From contig NC_088296.1 of the NCBI RefSeq assembly GCF_032854445.1, positions 20,757,853 to 20,821,852 on the forward strand: a DNA stretch of 64,000 bases. The letters are read 5' to 3'. The notes under the pieces are model-generated. The model was not told where the DNA came from and did not search any database. It worked only from the letters and a program-made list of their open reading frames with translations. A program made the position numbers and the translations under genes. Origin of the DNA: Liolophura sinensis (lineage: Eukaryota > Mollusca > Polyplacophora > Chitonida > Chitonidae). Below, piece after piece: positions 11,746 to 23,072 of this stretch. The number at the start of each line of letters is the position of its first letter. Positions within the stretch are counted from its first letter, which is position 1.

Positions 11746-11951
11746 AGTGGAAATTTGGGCAATTACGAAGTATTGGACGCAAATATTTAATCCTCTCAAA
11801 TGACCTTTAACTGTTTCTGAATGTTAAAGGAAATGCCAGTTCTACAACTAAATGAGATATGCTGTGGTTGATAAACATGTATATTAGACCGAGACCACTA
11901 TCCTAGTAGGAATTTATTATGAGAACTGCATTTTCATATCAAAATCTCCCG

Positions 11952-13775
11952 TCAAGGGCATATCATACCGAGCATTAAAGTCTGTCGCGTGTTTTCCTGT
12001 CGAAGTCTTTGAAGTATCTGTTTGCTTAGACTGACGACGCTTACATACAAGACAAAACAAACCAGTGGCGATATCCAGCAAAACGCAATCAAGACAATCA
12101 TTCCTTTTGTCCCTTCCTTATCTTTACTTGGAGGAGCTGAAATAGAACGAATGTACACATAATGTTTTCAATAAACTTTAGCGATTTATATATTGTTGTA
12201 TATTAAATAGGATGAAAACGCAACGAGTTGAGTAATTCTAGACTAGAGACGTGAAATAAGTTGCGAGAGACATCGCTGTATTTACCACTGGTCCTACTAT
12301 TTTAACCATTTGAATAAACAGTTGTAACAAACACCAAAACTGAATTAAACTGACAAGAGGCCGTAGTTTACTGGTTACGTGTGACCATTTTCCAATTTTC
12401 ATACTGTCGTCGCTACTGGGTCGTTCCACTCTCTATTCTGAAACCGTTTATACTGCAGCAACACTCAACAAATGCTGCGTGACTAATTTTTTTATCCAGT
12501 GGAGGATAACGTTCTGGTATTATCCTGGAAATGTAAGCCTCAATAGTTAAATGTCTTAATGCTTAAAGGCTTAAAAATGTGTTCTAGTCTCAACCGACCA
12601 GCTTCTGAGAATTGAGATCCCAGAATAAAATCTAAATTCCGCTTTAAGTCAGATATTAGGACAGATAACAGTTTTAGGGCGGTGATTACCAGTGTCATGA
12701 ACTCGACCATCGTCACAGAGGTGACAAATTATTGAGAGCGGCGTTTTCATTGCTCCACTGGATAACTCCAGAAAGGAGTTCAAAGTAAGTAGATATGCTA
12801 AACAACTAAAACAATAGGTCATCTCTCTCACATGATAATAAACCAAGATTAAGTTTGTTGAGGAAAATTTCTTGGGTTAGAGCTAGAAACATTATATTTT
12901 TTAATAATGCGGCATAACTTTTCTCAAGTATATACATACTAAAAATAGAACTATGAGAGTGATAAAATAGTTTGTGGCAACGTTGTCATGCCATTGTACA
13001 ACAGGCCCCGTGGTGTGTGGGAAACACTGTCATAGTCAGATACGAACTATGCAGTTTCTGTGAGTTCAAATCCAGCTCATGCTAGCTCTCTGTTGGGTGT
13101 TACCTCAAAATGGTCTTTCAGCTGCCTGCAGATGGTCATGCGGTTTTTGTTTTCGGGCTTTAAGCTCGGTTGCTCCCACGATAATGCTAGCCGCTGTCGT
13201 AAAAGTGAAGTATTCTTGACTACGGCGTAAAACACCAATCAAGTAAATAATTAAACAAACCATATACCGATATCTTTCAAGAAGAACCACAGTGTCTTTT
13301 TTTCTTTCTTCGACAGGAGACAAATTCTTGGAGAGCGTATTACAGGTAATATTATACTTTTCTCAGAGTAATACATGTACTAAGAGACATCATCCTTTAA
13401 TACCTGGTTTGCATGTCTTTGTGATCAAGGGATCATCAGTGATATTCAAGACAACTGTATTTTTCGTCCAGCTGGGGTTTTCATTGTCCACTTCAACCTC
13501 GCATGTATATGTTCCGGAATCTCGTGACGTCGGTCTAAACAGAAACAATGCCCCTCTGTCGCCTCTTCCTACGCGGTTTAGAAACTCTCCGTAGGATGAC
13601 AAGCGGCTGTGAATGTCATATTGCATGATTTTATTCCGCTCTGTGCCTTTCTCTTGATACCACGTGATCTGTGGCGTCTCGAACGAATTCGTCCTAAAGT
13701 CGCATGGCAAAATCACCATAGCATTAGAATCCTTGGCTCTGACAGGCTCGTCGACAGGGGTAATGTGAACGGTTT
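11952..13775 (-). CDS. Ig V-like single-pass membrane receptor (partial)
   Basis: Two exons are supported. The exon at 13775-13404 (372 nt, TAGTTTCAG acceptor, GTATTA donor, phase 1 to 1) encodes one V-like immunoglobulin domain: a cysteine in VILPCDF, the core tryptophan in ITWYQ, and the DSGTYTCEVEV strand with the second cysteine. The exon at 12136-11952 (TTCTATTTCAG acceptor, phase 1) encodes a short linker, a membrane helix (MIVLIAFCWISPLVCFVLYV) and about 29 further residues ending at a TGA; no signalling motif is seen. Phase-1 borders are the rule for Ig-domain exons. The signal-peptide exon and any other Ig exons were not found upstream, so the gene is incomplete. The intron holds a SINE at 13003-13250 and a family C repeat at 12342-12458. 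It could be an adhesion or immune-type receptor; the ligand is unknown. Confidence 0.65.
12342..12458 (+). repeat. Dispersed repeat family C, copy
   Basis: Contains GGTTACGTGTGACCATTTTC, then ACTGTCGTCGCT and CTCTATTCTG, also found around 29969, 34160 and 44860 (plus) and in reverse near 35805 and 45890. Confidence 0.6.
12459..13002. other. Intron sequence, nothing recognised
   Basis: Lies between the Ig exon and the transmembrane exon. I looked for a second Ig-domain exon on the minus strand and saw none with a Cys-Trp-Cys pattern. Confidence 0.4.
13003..13250 (+). mobile_element. SINE family A, diverged full-length copy
   Basis: B-box-like GAGTTCAAATCC, then the diverged body and a clear 3' part GGCGTAAAACACCAATCAAG. 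It lies inside the intron of the Ig gene, antisense to it. Confidence 0.75.
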
Positions 13776-14333
13776 CTGAAACTATGATTTAAACCACATA
13801 AGATGGCTAGTATATATGTGTGGCCCTATAGGTTTTTGGTTAAGCGACAACATAAAGACTATCACTATTGTATGTGCGCTAACGTTAAAGGCAAAGAAAA
13901 CACTAACATGTCGTTACGCCCAACGAAAGACTTAAAAGGGTGGTCATTTCGGACCATTTCGGGAAGTTACTTCACTTAAAGTTTTTGTCACTTCAACACA
14001 AACAGACAGCTAGATCTCCTCAACCAAAACTCATACGTATAATATGGGTGTGGCGTCGTTGGCACTCTCTGAGTCCCAGCAGAACACCAAAGAATCATAT
14101 GTTTTGAAAACGTTAGACTCGGCTGAAAAAATTCTTAAAAAATCGAACTACTTTGCTGGACAATGTTTAATGGTCTCTCCTTGGGTATGTACTTCATTTT
14201 TCTTTGCGTTTTCTTTTCCTTCACACAATAGTGGTTGTAAACTTGTAACTTTTGTGTTACCACCCTCCGCTGTATTATTATTATTATTTTTTTTTTTTTT
14301 GGTTTTTGTAAATTTTTGTTTTTGGTTTATTCC
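13776..14333. other. Upstream of the Ig exon, nothing recognised
   Basis: The signal-peptide exon expected for the Ig gene was sought here and not found. A plus-strand open frame (14044-14346) ends in a T-rich tract and resembles no family. Confidence 0.4.
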
Positions 14334-14591
14334 TTTATTTGATTGATGTTTTACGCCGTACTCAAGAATATTTCACTTTTACGACGGTGGCCAGCATTGT
14401 GGTGGGAGGAAACTGGACAGAGCCCGGGGAAACCCACGACCATCCGCAGGTTGCTGCCAGACCTTCCCACTTACGGCCGGAGGGGAAGCCACCATGAGCT
14501 GGACTTGAGCTCACAGCGACCGCATTGATGAGAGGCTTCTGGGTCATTACGCTGCGCTAGCTCGCTAACCAACTGAGCCACGGGGGCCCCC
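14334..14591 (-). mobile_element. SINE family A, full length
   Basis: Tail TTTATTTGATTGATGTTTTA, body and tRNA-like head through CTGAGCCACGGGGGCCCCC are all present in reverse orientation. Confidence 0.88.
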
Positions 14592-15600
14592 TGTTTGTGT
14601 TTTAGGTATGTAAATATGTACGTATGTATTTAAGCAGATATGTTTGGATTCCTTTTTAGATAGTGTTTAACATGTATGACCTCTCTGCTTGTCTTTCAAC
14701 CCATGATGCTGTGCGAAATGACCGATTATGGGACGATGTGTTAGCATATATGACTGTATATCTTGGTATGTAAAATTTTAAAAGTTATTAGAGTCTGACA
14801 AAAGTATTAGAAACGAGATACCGCTTATCTGAATCGACATTGAGAAGTGGGCGTGTGGATATGTAACCTATTTTTCTGTGTTTTTTTTAACTCATTGTGA
14901 GTACCGATGTACCGATGTGAGTACTGACTGAGCCTACTTAAATTCGGCTATATAGTCATAAAATGTCAATAAACTGTCACGTTGAATAAAGATACAAACA
15001 TCATTTCACAATTATTGACCAGTGATAAATAAATTGCAACAAATATGAATGCATTTTTTCACTTAAAGCTGGTTAAGTCATCTTTCTATGGGGTGGGTAT
15101 TTTTCTTCCATTTAAGCATCTACAACAGTTAGAATAAGCCACTAACTGAAATAAATTGACTGACCGAGAGCGTATTTGACCAGTCATGAGTGACGATTTG
15201 CCCTTTGTCACGCTGTCACCATTGCTCTGATTTTCCTCTCTACACTGTAACTCACTGTATGTTGTTTATGTTAGCATTACTTGAGTACAGCAACTTTACG
15301 AAATATAGGTCGTTGTTGGCATTCCATTCATCGTCAATATCACTGTTACCTGGGCAACAATTGCCAAGGGAATGTAATTTGGCATGGATAACACTTATTC
15401 TTATCTAGTTCGGCTATATATTTAAATAACACGTCATGTAGGGCCTACGACCAACAGGACCATGCCACTCAGAACATAGCAGTAACAAAGCTGGGGAAAA
15501 CTACACGCGCCCTTCTCCGAATAGCACCCCAATAACACGTTTACATGTACATGCGCAGTGCAGGTAGTTTAAACACAAACTGGCCTGTTTTCAGTGTACA
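14592..15600. other. Intergenic, little recognised
   Basis: No supported gene. A faint family C-like stretch may lie at 15150-15250 (GTCACGCTGTCACCATTGCT). Confidence 0.35.
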
Positions 15601-15963
15601 ATGTGGGACACTGGCATAGACGATCATTGCATATTCACGCCAGTGTGTATATCTGTGCACTATATAGGCCTATAGTGCTTCTAAAAGGTGAATTGTATAC
15701 ATGTACATATACGTAGTCTACGCCATAAATATAAGGACAACTGTTATCGGAGTGGGTCCATGTGAAAACCCATTATGTATTATATTTTGTATATTATGTA
15801 AAGAATTATTGTATGATTTTACGTCCATATGCACATATGAAATAAGTGTGCATGCGTAACCCGAAGGTACATAAGGACAGCCAGCAGTGAACACTTTACT
15901 CACAAACTGGACTGGCTCAATAAAGAGGAGAACTAACGTCAACACGGTGTTTTCCCTTCAGGT
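15597..15963 (+). mobile_element. Candidate solo LTR
   Basis: A stretch beginning TGTACAATGTGGGACA and ending near GTGTTTTCCCTTCA holds a TATA-like CACTATATAGGCC (15659) and a polyadenylation-type CAATAAAG (15918). The final 50 bp are echoed, diverged, at 16138-16185 (GAAGAACTAACGGTCACCAC, TGTTTTCCCTTCAG). The order promoter, poly(A) signal and terminal CA fits an LTR, but no paired LTR or internal region is identified. Confidence 0.3.
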
Positions 15964-17557
15964 AAGTTTGTAGCCCAGCACGAAAGTGATAACTATTATT
16001 ATACCTCTGTAGTATTAGATCTATTGACATCGAGGATGCATGTATTGTAATTGAACTATATTATATGTTTGATTCTGTACATATTGTATGTAATATATTT
16101 TCTGATTAAGACTTGTAAAATATCACAACCTGGGCTGCCAATGAAGAGAAGAACTAACGGTCACCACTGTGTTTTCCCTTCAGATTATTATACAGAGCAC
16201 AACACATTCTATGCCCTATGTCTGGCCTATATATTCGCGTTCTGCTTTTTCTTTTTTGGTACATCTGTTTTTAACTGTTCAGAGAATTACTTCTATCTGT
16301 ATCTTGTGAACCAAGGCGAATTAATTCGATCAGCAGATGACGTGAATAATCGACTCACCGTGAAGCCCAATCAGCAGAAGGCTTATTAATGGTTGTATTT
16401 CCGACATGAATCCAGATCGACGCTTCGCCATTATCACTGCTGTGTCGTACGCCTCGCCCTTATAGTTACATTATGAACCGCTTTGCAAACTTACGTACTC
16501 GGTATAGTATGGAAGGCGAAAGTCGCCAAAAATATGAGCATTTTTCAAATCAAATGAACGTCTCCCACACGAAATATGCCTCTATGGCCATACCAAATAA
16601 ACAATGATTGGTGCTACATGTTTTTTTGTACGATGGGCGACTCCTTCACCAAGCACACGGACAGCATGTTGGAGAAGACTAATCACCTGGTCAACCCTTT
16701 TTTCAGAAGAATTTAAATCAATATAACTGACAAGTTAGAAGTTAAATGTTTAGTGTGCCTCCAAGCTGTAGTGTTTGTTGTATTTTAGCATATGCTGTTT
16801 TTCTCTCGCCTCGCTGAACGAATTAGTCGACAGGACTTCCCTATAGTACCCATGGTCCTTGAAAGTTCTATATTCTGCAATGGATATGATACTCCGTTGT
16901 TAATAAAAGACGGTATGACTGACGAGGACCACACAACATTGCATCGAGGCGAAAAATAGGCTACAATCGAGTATATACATTGTTGCAGCGTATCTGATGT
17001 TCTTTTGTAAATAAAGAAAGTTTTGGGAACGATGTTATATTACTTTTCTTTCTAGTTCAAGAGATACCGCTGTACATTTATTGACTGTTGGCCACGTGTG
17101 TTACAGAGTATAGCGCACGTATATAGACTACTGTTAGGAACGTTGTTGTAATAATCCTGGCATGTCTCTACAATGCTCCTATTTGAAAGTTAAAAGTGTT
17201 AATCGACATGAACAGTACAAATATTCAACAATGTGATACAGTTGCATATTGAGACAGGGACAGTCCAGCAGGAATAAAACTAAAGATATAAAACTTCAAA
17301 TGTTCTTAAAATAGGCCCATGTGCTTCTGTAATCTTCGAGTAATCTTGTCCTTTTTAATATAGCATGCTTCTGCATATATAGTGACTTATACAAACGTTT
17401 ATTAATACAAATGATAGGAACTAATTTCATTGTTATGAGAGCCATGAAGTAAACCAAAAGTTCATCTACATGTCGTAGGGAGCAGCCCAAGGCTAACAAT
17501 AATGGATGATGTAATACAAAATAACAACAATATACATGTAGTTTTATTTGTCTCCGT
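15964..17557. other. Intergenic, no supported gene
   Basis: A plus-strand 112-codon frame at 16051-16389 includes part of the repeated LTR-like end and hydrophobic stretches. I do not recognise it and give it little weight. The rest shows no gene. Confidence 0.35.
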
Positions 17558-17825
17558 GGGGGCCTCCGTGGCTCAGTTAGTTAGCGCACTAGCGCGGCGT
17601 AATGACCCAGGAGCCTCTACCCAATGCGGTCCCTGTGAGCTCAAGTCCAGCTCATGCTGGCTTCCTACTCGGCCGTACGTGGGAAGATCTGTCAGCAACC
17701 TGCGAATGGTCGTGATTTCCTCCGGGCTCTGCCCGGTTTCCTCCCACCATAATACTGACCGCCGTCGTAAAAGTGAAATATTCTTGAGTACGGTGTAAAA
17801 CATCAATTAAATAAATAAATAAATA
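17558..17825 (+). mobile_element. SINE family A, full length
   Basis: Head GGGGGCCTCCGTGGCTCAGT with A-box-like TGGCTCAGTTAGTTAGC, B-box-like GAGCTCAAGTCC, full body, and the tail TAAATAAATAAATAAAT. Confidence 0.9.
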
Positions 17826-18229
17826 TATAGATAAAAAAAATTACATGTAGAAAGAACCGAAACACATAACTTATGACCACCACATTACCTAGTACCCCTA
17901 TTAAAATAAAAATGGTAGGAACGTGCAAACACCAGAATTTAATTACATAACGAGCTACTTTTGGGTATATTAATGACAGTATCGTATGTAAAATTGAAAA
18001 CATTTCGTTATACATTGTTTCACAAGATGGAGCAAGCTGGCAATGTTTCTTTTCCGAACTCACTTACCCTGTCCTATTAATTACCTCTTCTATTTTAGAT
18101 GCCAAAAAGCGCCCTCTGTTTGTTGGCGAATGTTGCTTATTTCACTGAGGTTTATCCAGGAGATGTTATTTCGTTTGGAGATCTTTCCCTTCGGCGGATC
18201 TTTCCTTGACTTGACATACGCTTACTTAG
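17826..18229. other. No supported gene
   Basis: The minus strand at 17875-17960 reads a GPCR-like first helix (PTIFILIGVLGNVVVISYVF) in an open frame with no other receptor feature before a SINE interrupts it. Treated as uncertain; see findings. Confidence 0.3.
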
Positions 18230-19062
18230 TTTAGGAGATGTCTATTCGATTTGGGAGATGCTCGTTTGGTTTGGAAGATGTTCGTTCCGTTTGGGAGACG
18301 TTTGCTTTGGTTTGGGAGATGTTTGTTTGGTTTGAGAGATGCTTATTCGGTATAGGAGATGTTAGTCTGGTTTGGAAGATGGTTGTTCCGTTTGGGAGAC
18401 GTTTGTTTGGTTTGGGAGATGTTTGTTTGGTTTGTGAGATGCTAGTCTGGTTTGGGAGATGTTTGTTCCGTTTGGGAGACGTTTGTTTGGTTTGGGAGAT
18501 GCTAGTCTGGTTTGGGAGATGCTTGTTCCGTTTGGGAGACGTTTATTTGGTTTGGGAGATGTTTGTTTGGTTTGGGAGATGCTAGTCTGGTTTTGGAGAT
18601 GCTTGTTCCGTTTGGGAGACGTTTGTTTGGTTTGGGAGATGTTTGTTTGGTTTGAGAGATGCTTACTCGGTATGGGAGATGTTAGTCTGGTTTGGGAGAT
18701 GCTTGTTCCGTTTGGGAGACGTTTGTTTGGTTTGGGAAATGTTTGTTTGGTTTGGGAGATGTTAGTCTGGTTTGGGAGATGCTTGTTCCGTATGGGAGAC
18801 GTTTGTTTGGTTTGGCAGATGTTTGTTTGGTTTGGGAGATGCTTATTCGGTATGGGAGATGCTAGTCTGGTTTGGGAGATGTTTGTTCCGTTTGGGAGAC
18901 GTTTGTTTGGTTTAGGAGATATTTGTTTGGTTTGGGAGATGCTTATTCGGTATGGGAGACGCTAGTCTGGTTTGGGAGATGTTTGTCCCGTTTGGGAGAC
19001 GTTTGTTTGGTTTGGGAGATGTTTGTTTGGTTTGGGGGATGCTTATTTCATTTGGGAGATGT
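18230..19062 (+). repeat. 20-bp minisatellite with 100-bp higher order
   Basis: The basic unit is GTTTGTTTGGTTTGGGAGAT (20 bp, about 41 copies). Five variants follow one another, with starts GTTTGTTTGG, GTTTGTTTGG, GCTTATTCGG, GCTAGTCTGG and GYTTGTTCCG, giving a 100-bp super-repeat that is clear from about 18380 onward. Long overlapping frames here (Cys/Trp-rich WFGRCLF-like) are artefacts. Confidence 0.9.
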
Positions 19063-19584
19063 ATTTTTGGCTGTGTTTGCCTTCCATATGAGGTGTCACG
19101 TCACTGTAATGTAGATGTGTCCTTTTGTGCGATCAGGGTAACCTAAAAAAGTGCTACTTGAAAACCTACCTTCCATTGAAGAAGAAGTCATGAAAGTGAA
19201 CCTTTGACACAAAACCTGTGGCTACGTGTATGTAGGTCGACATTATGGGTACAAGAAACAGAGACACCCAGTCCGTATACTTGTGAGTGTACAGATCAAC
19301 TGAGAACAGACTGTGTAGGATTTAGTAAACTAGAGCACACTTCTTCCACTGCGCCTTGAAATGTTTTTACTTGAAAATCAGTTATTTCCAGTAAAACGAC
19401 GATATTCAGTTAGTGTTGCACATGTGTGTAAGTGCATGGAGGCCGAAGTGTACTTCACGTAACACAATATACTCAACACACAGCATGTGGATCTGATAAA
19501 GAAGGTAGATAAACATGGAACGTTTATCAGCTGAGCTGCTTATGTATAGGAAAATGCCAGAGCATTCTTAGACTAGTGTTAATG
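19063..19584. other. Intergenic, nothing recognised
   Basis: No supported gene or repeat. Confidence 0.4.
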
Positions 19585-19770
19585 CTGAAACCGGGCAGAG
19601 CCCGGGGGGAAACCGACGACCATCCGCAGGTTGCTGGCAGACCTTCACACTGACGACCGAAGAGGAAGCCAGCATGAGGTGGACTTGAACTCACAGCGAC
19701 CGCATTGGTGAGAGGCTCGTGGGTCATTACGCTATGCTGGCGAGTTAAACAACTGGCCACGGAGACCACC
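19585..19770 (-). mobile_element. SINE family A, 3'-truncated
   Basis: The body from GAAACCGGGCAGAGCCCGGG to the tRNA-like head is present in reverse. The conserved 3' end and tail are missing. Confidence 0.8.
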
Positions 19771-19814
19771 GAGGTCTGTACACGGTTATACATGGGATAT
19801 AGTTGTGGTGTAGC

Positions 19815-20215
19815 TTTAGTGCAGTTTCGCAAGTAATGTAATTGTTGTATAGCTGTAGTGTTGCTGTGGGATAGCTCTAGTGCAACTGTAGGATAGCTGT
19901 AGTTGTACTGTGGGATAGCTGTAGTGGTACCGTAGTATAACTGTAATGGTACTGTGTTATAGCTGTAGTGGTACTGTGCGATAGGTGCAGTGCAGCCTTA
20001 TCTTGACTGTAGTTTAGCGGCGGTGTAGGTGCAGTGTAGCGTCGGAATGGCTGCAGACTAACTGCGGGGTTGCTGTATCGTAGCTGTATTGTAGCTGAGC
20101 TTTAACTGTAGCGCAGACGTGCCAGTTGTAACGCAACTGTTGCATTACTGAGGCATAGCTGTAGTGTGGCCGTAGCGTAAACGTGGTGTAGGTGGAGTGC
20201 AGCTCTCAACTAATG
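19815..20215 (+). repeat. Degenerate 22-bp repeat
   Basis: Copies of GGATAGCTGTAGTGGTACTG plus T are clear at 19867-19985 and fade into GTAG/GCAG-rich sequence afterwards. Confidence 0.7.
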
Positions 20216-20463
20216 GTAGCCTTTCTGTTGCACATATGAAAATTATAAGAATATTTAACGTGTCATTTTCAGCTGTCAGTATAACGTGTACGAGATAAAA
20301 CATTTGTACCTTAATGAAGTGAATTTCAAAAAATATGTAAATTAAGATCTGTCAATTGGTAATAATTATCGCCCTTGGTTGAACGGGAGAATTAACGGTT
20401 AGCGGAGCACAAAGGACAGCCTGAGACTGGGGCAAATCCAAATGGAAGTGTAGTACTATAAAA

Positions 20464-20527
20464 AGAGTGAGTGCTTGGGGTTTAACGTCGTACTTAACAA
20501 TTTTTCAGTCATATGACGACGAACTAT
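20464..20527 (-). mobile_element. SINE family B, 3'-end fragment
   Basis: GAGTGAGTGCTTGGGGTTTA, then AACGTCGTACTTAAC and CAGTCATATGACGACG: the reversed 3' end of family B. It lies about 150 bp before a full plus-strand copy. Confidence 0.75.
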
Positions 20528-20682
20528 AAAAAGACGTACAGCATACAGCATACGACAGTGTGGCAGTTGGCAAAAGGTCACGCGTAACCAGTGGAATACG
20601 GCCACTTGTCAATTTACCTCAGGGTTTTAATGTAGCTGTGCATGGACATACATAAATAGCAGCAAATCAGACCCTGGACCGG

Positions 20683-21051
20683 CCCTGATGGCCCAGTTAA
20701 TAGAGTCCGCTTTGGGAGAGGTAGATCCAGGGTCAATCCTGGGTCGGGTCACACGTGAGACCCTAAAACAGGAGGTTGTGGCTTCCTCGCCTGGCATGCA
20801 GTATTAAACGGATAATGCAACGACTGGTTGACCCATATCAGTATAATGCCTCAGTTGCGGCGGTTTACCTTGTCTTCGGTAATTCGTTTCAGTGAAGCAG
20901 CACTAGATAAAAGAGCGGTGGAAATCCGTCCTCCTACAAGGAGGCACATTACATGTCTCTAAGGATTCATTCGTCGTCATATGACTGAAAAATGGTTAAG
21001 TACGACGTTAAACCCCAAGCACTCACCCACTCACTCACTCACTCACTCACA
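20683..21051 (+). mobile_element. SINE family B, full length
   Basis: The tRNA-like head has A-box-like GATGGCCCAGTTAATAGAG and B-box-like GGGTCAATCC. The body contains TTGACCCATATCAGTATAAT and GTGAAGCAGCACTAGATAAA. The 3' end CGTTAAACCCCAAGCACTCA runs into (CACT)n. Its head, body and tail differ from family A. Confidence 0.85.
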
Positions 21052-21675
21052 GCCTTCGAATCCACAGAGAATCAGATGCCAGACAAACAGGTAAAGATGT
21101 TTTCGTTTGTACGTAACCATGGTTTCATTATCGTTTACCAGGAACTGTTTACATACAGAATTGACAATTCAGATAAGCAACTGTTCAAACTTAGACAGGG
21201 GCTTAACTTTAACGAACTTTTCTGTTCGTCTTCACAACTTTAGTATTACGCTATGTATATGTACCTGGCCTCCCTGTTGTTTTTGTGCATGCACGATTCT
21301 AAGACCAATCAGAAATGTGATGCGTTTCCAGGAGGTATTTATATACCATGACGTTAGGACATTGGGTACTGCTCTTGTGAATGTATTCAATGACTGACAT
21401 TCATATACCAGCAAGCAAGTTCCGGGTAAATAATCGCAAAGCCAATTTACAAAACGACGTTTATCCTAATTTTCTAATTGTCTAAAATTTTAGACAGATA
21501 TTAGTGTTGAAAGTATAATATTGCATGCTTTACCAGCCTTTTGGAAAAGTAAAGATCGGAGTATGTTGTTCATTAGATGATGAAACCGTGTGACAACCAC
21601 CCCCCCCCCCCCAATATCCTGTTAGAATTACATATATATTGGCTAAAATGAGCAGACCAGGTGTCCCAAATTTTA
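21052..21675. other. Intergenic between two SINE B copies
   Basis: No supported gene. A poly-C tract lies at about 21599-21612. Confidence 0.4.
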
Positions 21676-22003
21676 GAGTGAGTGAGTAAGTGCTTGGGGT
21701 TTAACGTGGTAGGCTACTAACAGTTTTTCAGTCATATGACGACGAAGGTATCCTTAGAGTGTATGTAATGTGCCTCCTTGTGCAGGACAGATTTCCACCG
21801 CTCTCTTATCTAGTTGCTGCTTCACTGAGACGAATTACCGAAGGCAAGTAAGAAGCCCTACCCGAGCCATTATACTGATACGGATCAACCAGTTGCTGAA
21901 CTATCCCCTTAATGCTGAACGCGAAGGGAGGAAGTTACAACTTCTTCTTGTAAGGTCTTAGGTTGACCCGACCCAGGATTGATCCTGGATCTACCGCCCC
22001 CAA
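21676..22003 (-). mobile_element. SINE family B, nearly full length
   Basis: Reverse orientation: (GAGT)n tail, GGGGTTTAACGTGG, body, and head ending with GGATTGATCCTGGATCTACC. It forms a tail-to-tail inverted pair with the copy at 20683. Confidence 0.82.
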
Positions 22004-22627
22004 ATTTTAGAAGAAATAGGGTAACAAGCTACCAAAGAACTAAGAAAGTATACAAAGTGCGAAAATAAGACGACATCATACCAGGAGAAGCAGTCAACAG
22101 TTTTCATTGGCGTAGGAAAGACGCAAGGTATGTTTTAGGGGACTGAGTGAAATCAGTGTTCAAATGGTGTAGCATGCCAGGATATGAGTTGTCGATAACA
22201 AAATATGTATCTCAGTTGCGGTTTGAATTGCGACTGATCTAATTCAACTCCTCTTCTTTCGAATTTTTTCGTCAGTATGCGCATGCATTATTCGTTACGA
22301 GCAATAACTATAGATTATTCATCCCTTCATCACCAATCTGCGAGTTTTTTCAAAGAGAAACACAGATGGGTCAATACTTTCCATCTCTGTCATGCTTTGA
22401 CACGCGTCGTTCCTTACACAGACTATCCGAGCTGTTTTGATATCCCTACAGGTTCAACCATTCAACGCTAGCGTTTTTCCTTGCGCAAAGAAAACTTGAT
22501 GGATTGACTATGGTACTAACGGGAATTCTGGGTGAACTGCCCGGATACACAAGGCAACACTATATTGTCTTGTTTAGTAGGCCATCTACTTAGTAACAGT
22601 CTTCTCCACTTATGAGCATTTAAATTC
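22004..22627. other. Intergenic, nothing recognised
   Basis: No supported gene or repeat. Confidence 0.4.
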
Positions 22628-22955
22628 CTGAGGCCGGTTTCATGACGCGCACTTAGCTAAGTAAGCCCTTATCTACCATGACAACATATGTTATAGAGTT
22701 ATAAAGGTCATAAAGGGCTACTTAACCTTAAGTATACTTCATGAAAACAGCCCCTAGCCCAGAGATCACTTAAGTCAAAATTTCAATCCCTTATACAATA
22801 ATTTCACAATGGTGAAATAATTGCTCGGCAACGTAAGCTCTGGGTAAATTTTTGTACAGTCTATTTCGGCTAATATAACGAAAACGAACATACGAAATTA
22901 AAGGCTAAAGTTTTGATTTAGGTTTAAGTTTGCTTCGTGATGCCGGGCCCTAGGC
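22628..22955. mobile_element. MITE-like element with terminal inverted repeats
   Basis: The left end GAGGCCGGTTTCATGACGCG and the right end (reverse complement GGGCCCGGCATCACGAAGCA) are imperfect inverted repeats of about 28 bp. An internal echo, CTTCATGAAAACAGCCCC, lies at 22738-22755. The right 145 bp recur at 25727-25873. No coding capacity, as expected for a non-autonomous DNA transposon. Confidence 0.55.
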
Positions 22956-23072
22956 TTAAACTTCTTACATATATACCTACACACACTTGTATAAATTGAC
23001 TTATATTCTGTTCTCTGCTATATTCATGGTTAATCAAAGTGTCGTTGTGCAGTTACCTACATTATGAAGTCA

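Noticed and set aside
12649-12846. Second Ig-type exon between the Ig and transmembrane exons
   Set aside because: It has cysteines but lacks the core Trp and the D-x-G-x-Y-x-C strand, and no phase-1 acceptor and donor fit.
16051-16389. 112-codon hydrophobic frame as a gene
   Set aside because: Part of it overlaps the repeated LTR-like end, composition is AT-driven, and no family or splice support is seen.
17558-17640. tRNA gene
   Set aside because: A- and B-box-like sequences belong to the head of a SINE found many times in the window. The cloverleaf cannot be completed and a SINE body follows.
18238-19146. Cys/Trp-rich plus-strand frames (WFGRCLF repeats)
   Set aside because: All three frames are partly open over the 20-bp array, which is what a repeated, stop-poor unit gives. 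No signal peptide or non-repeat domain.
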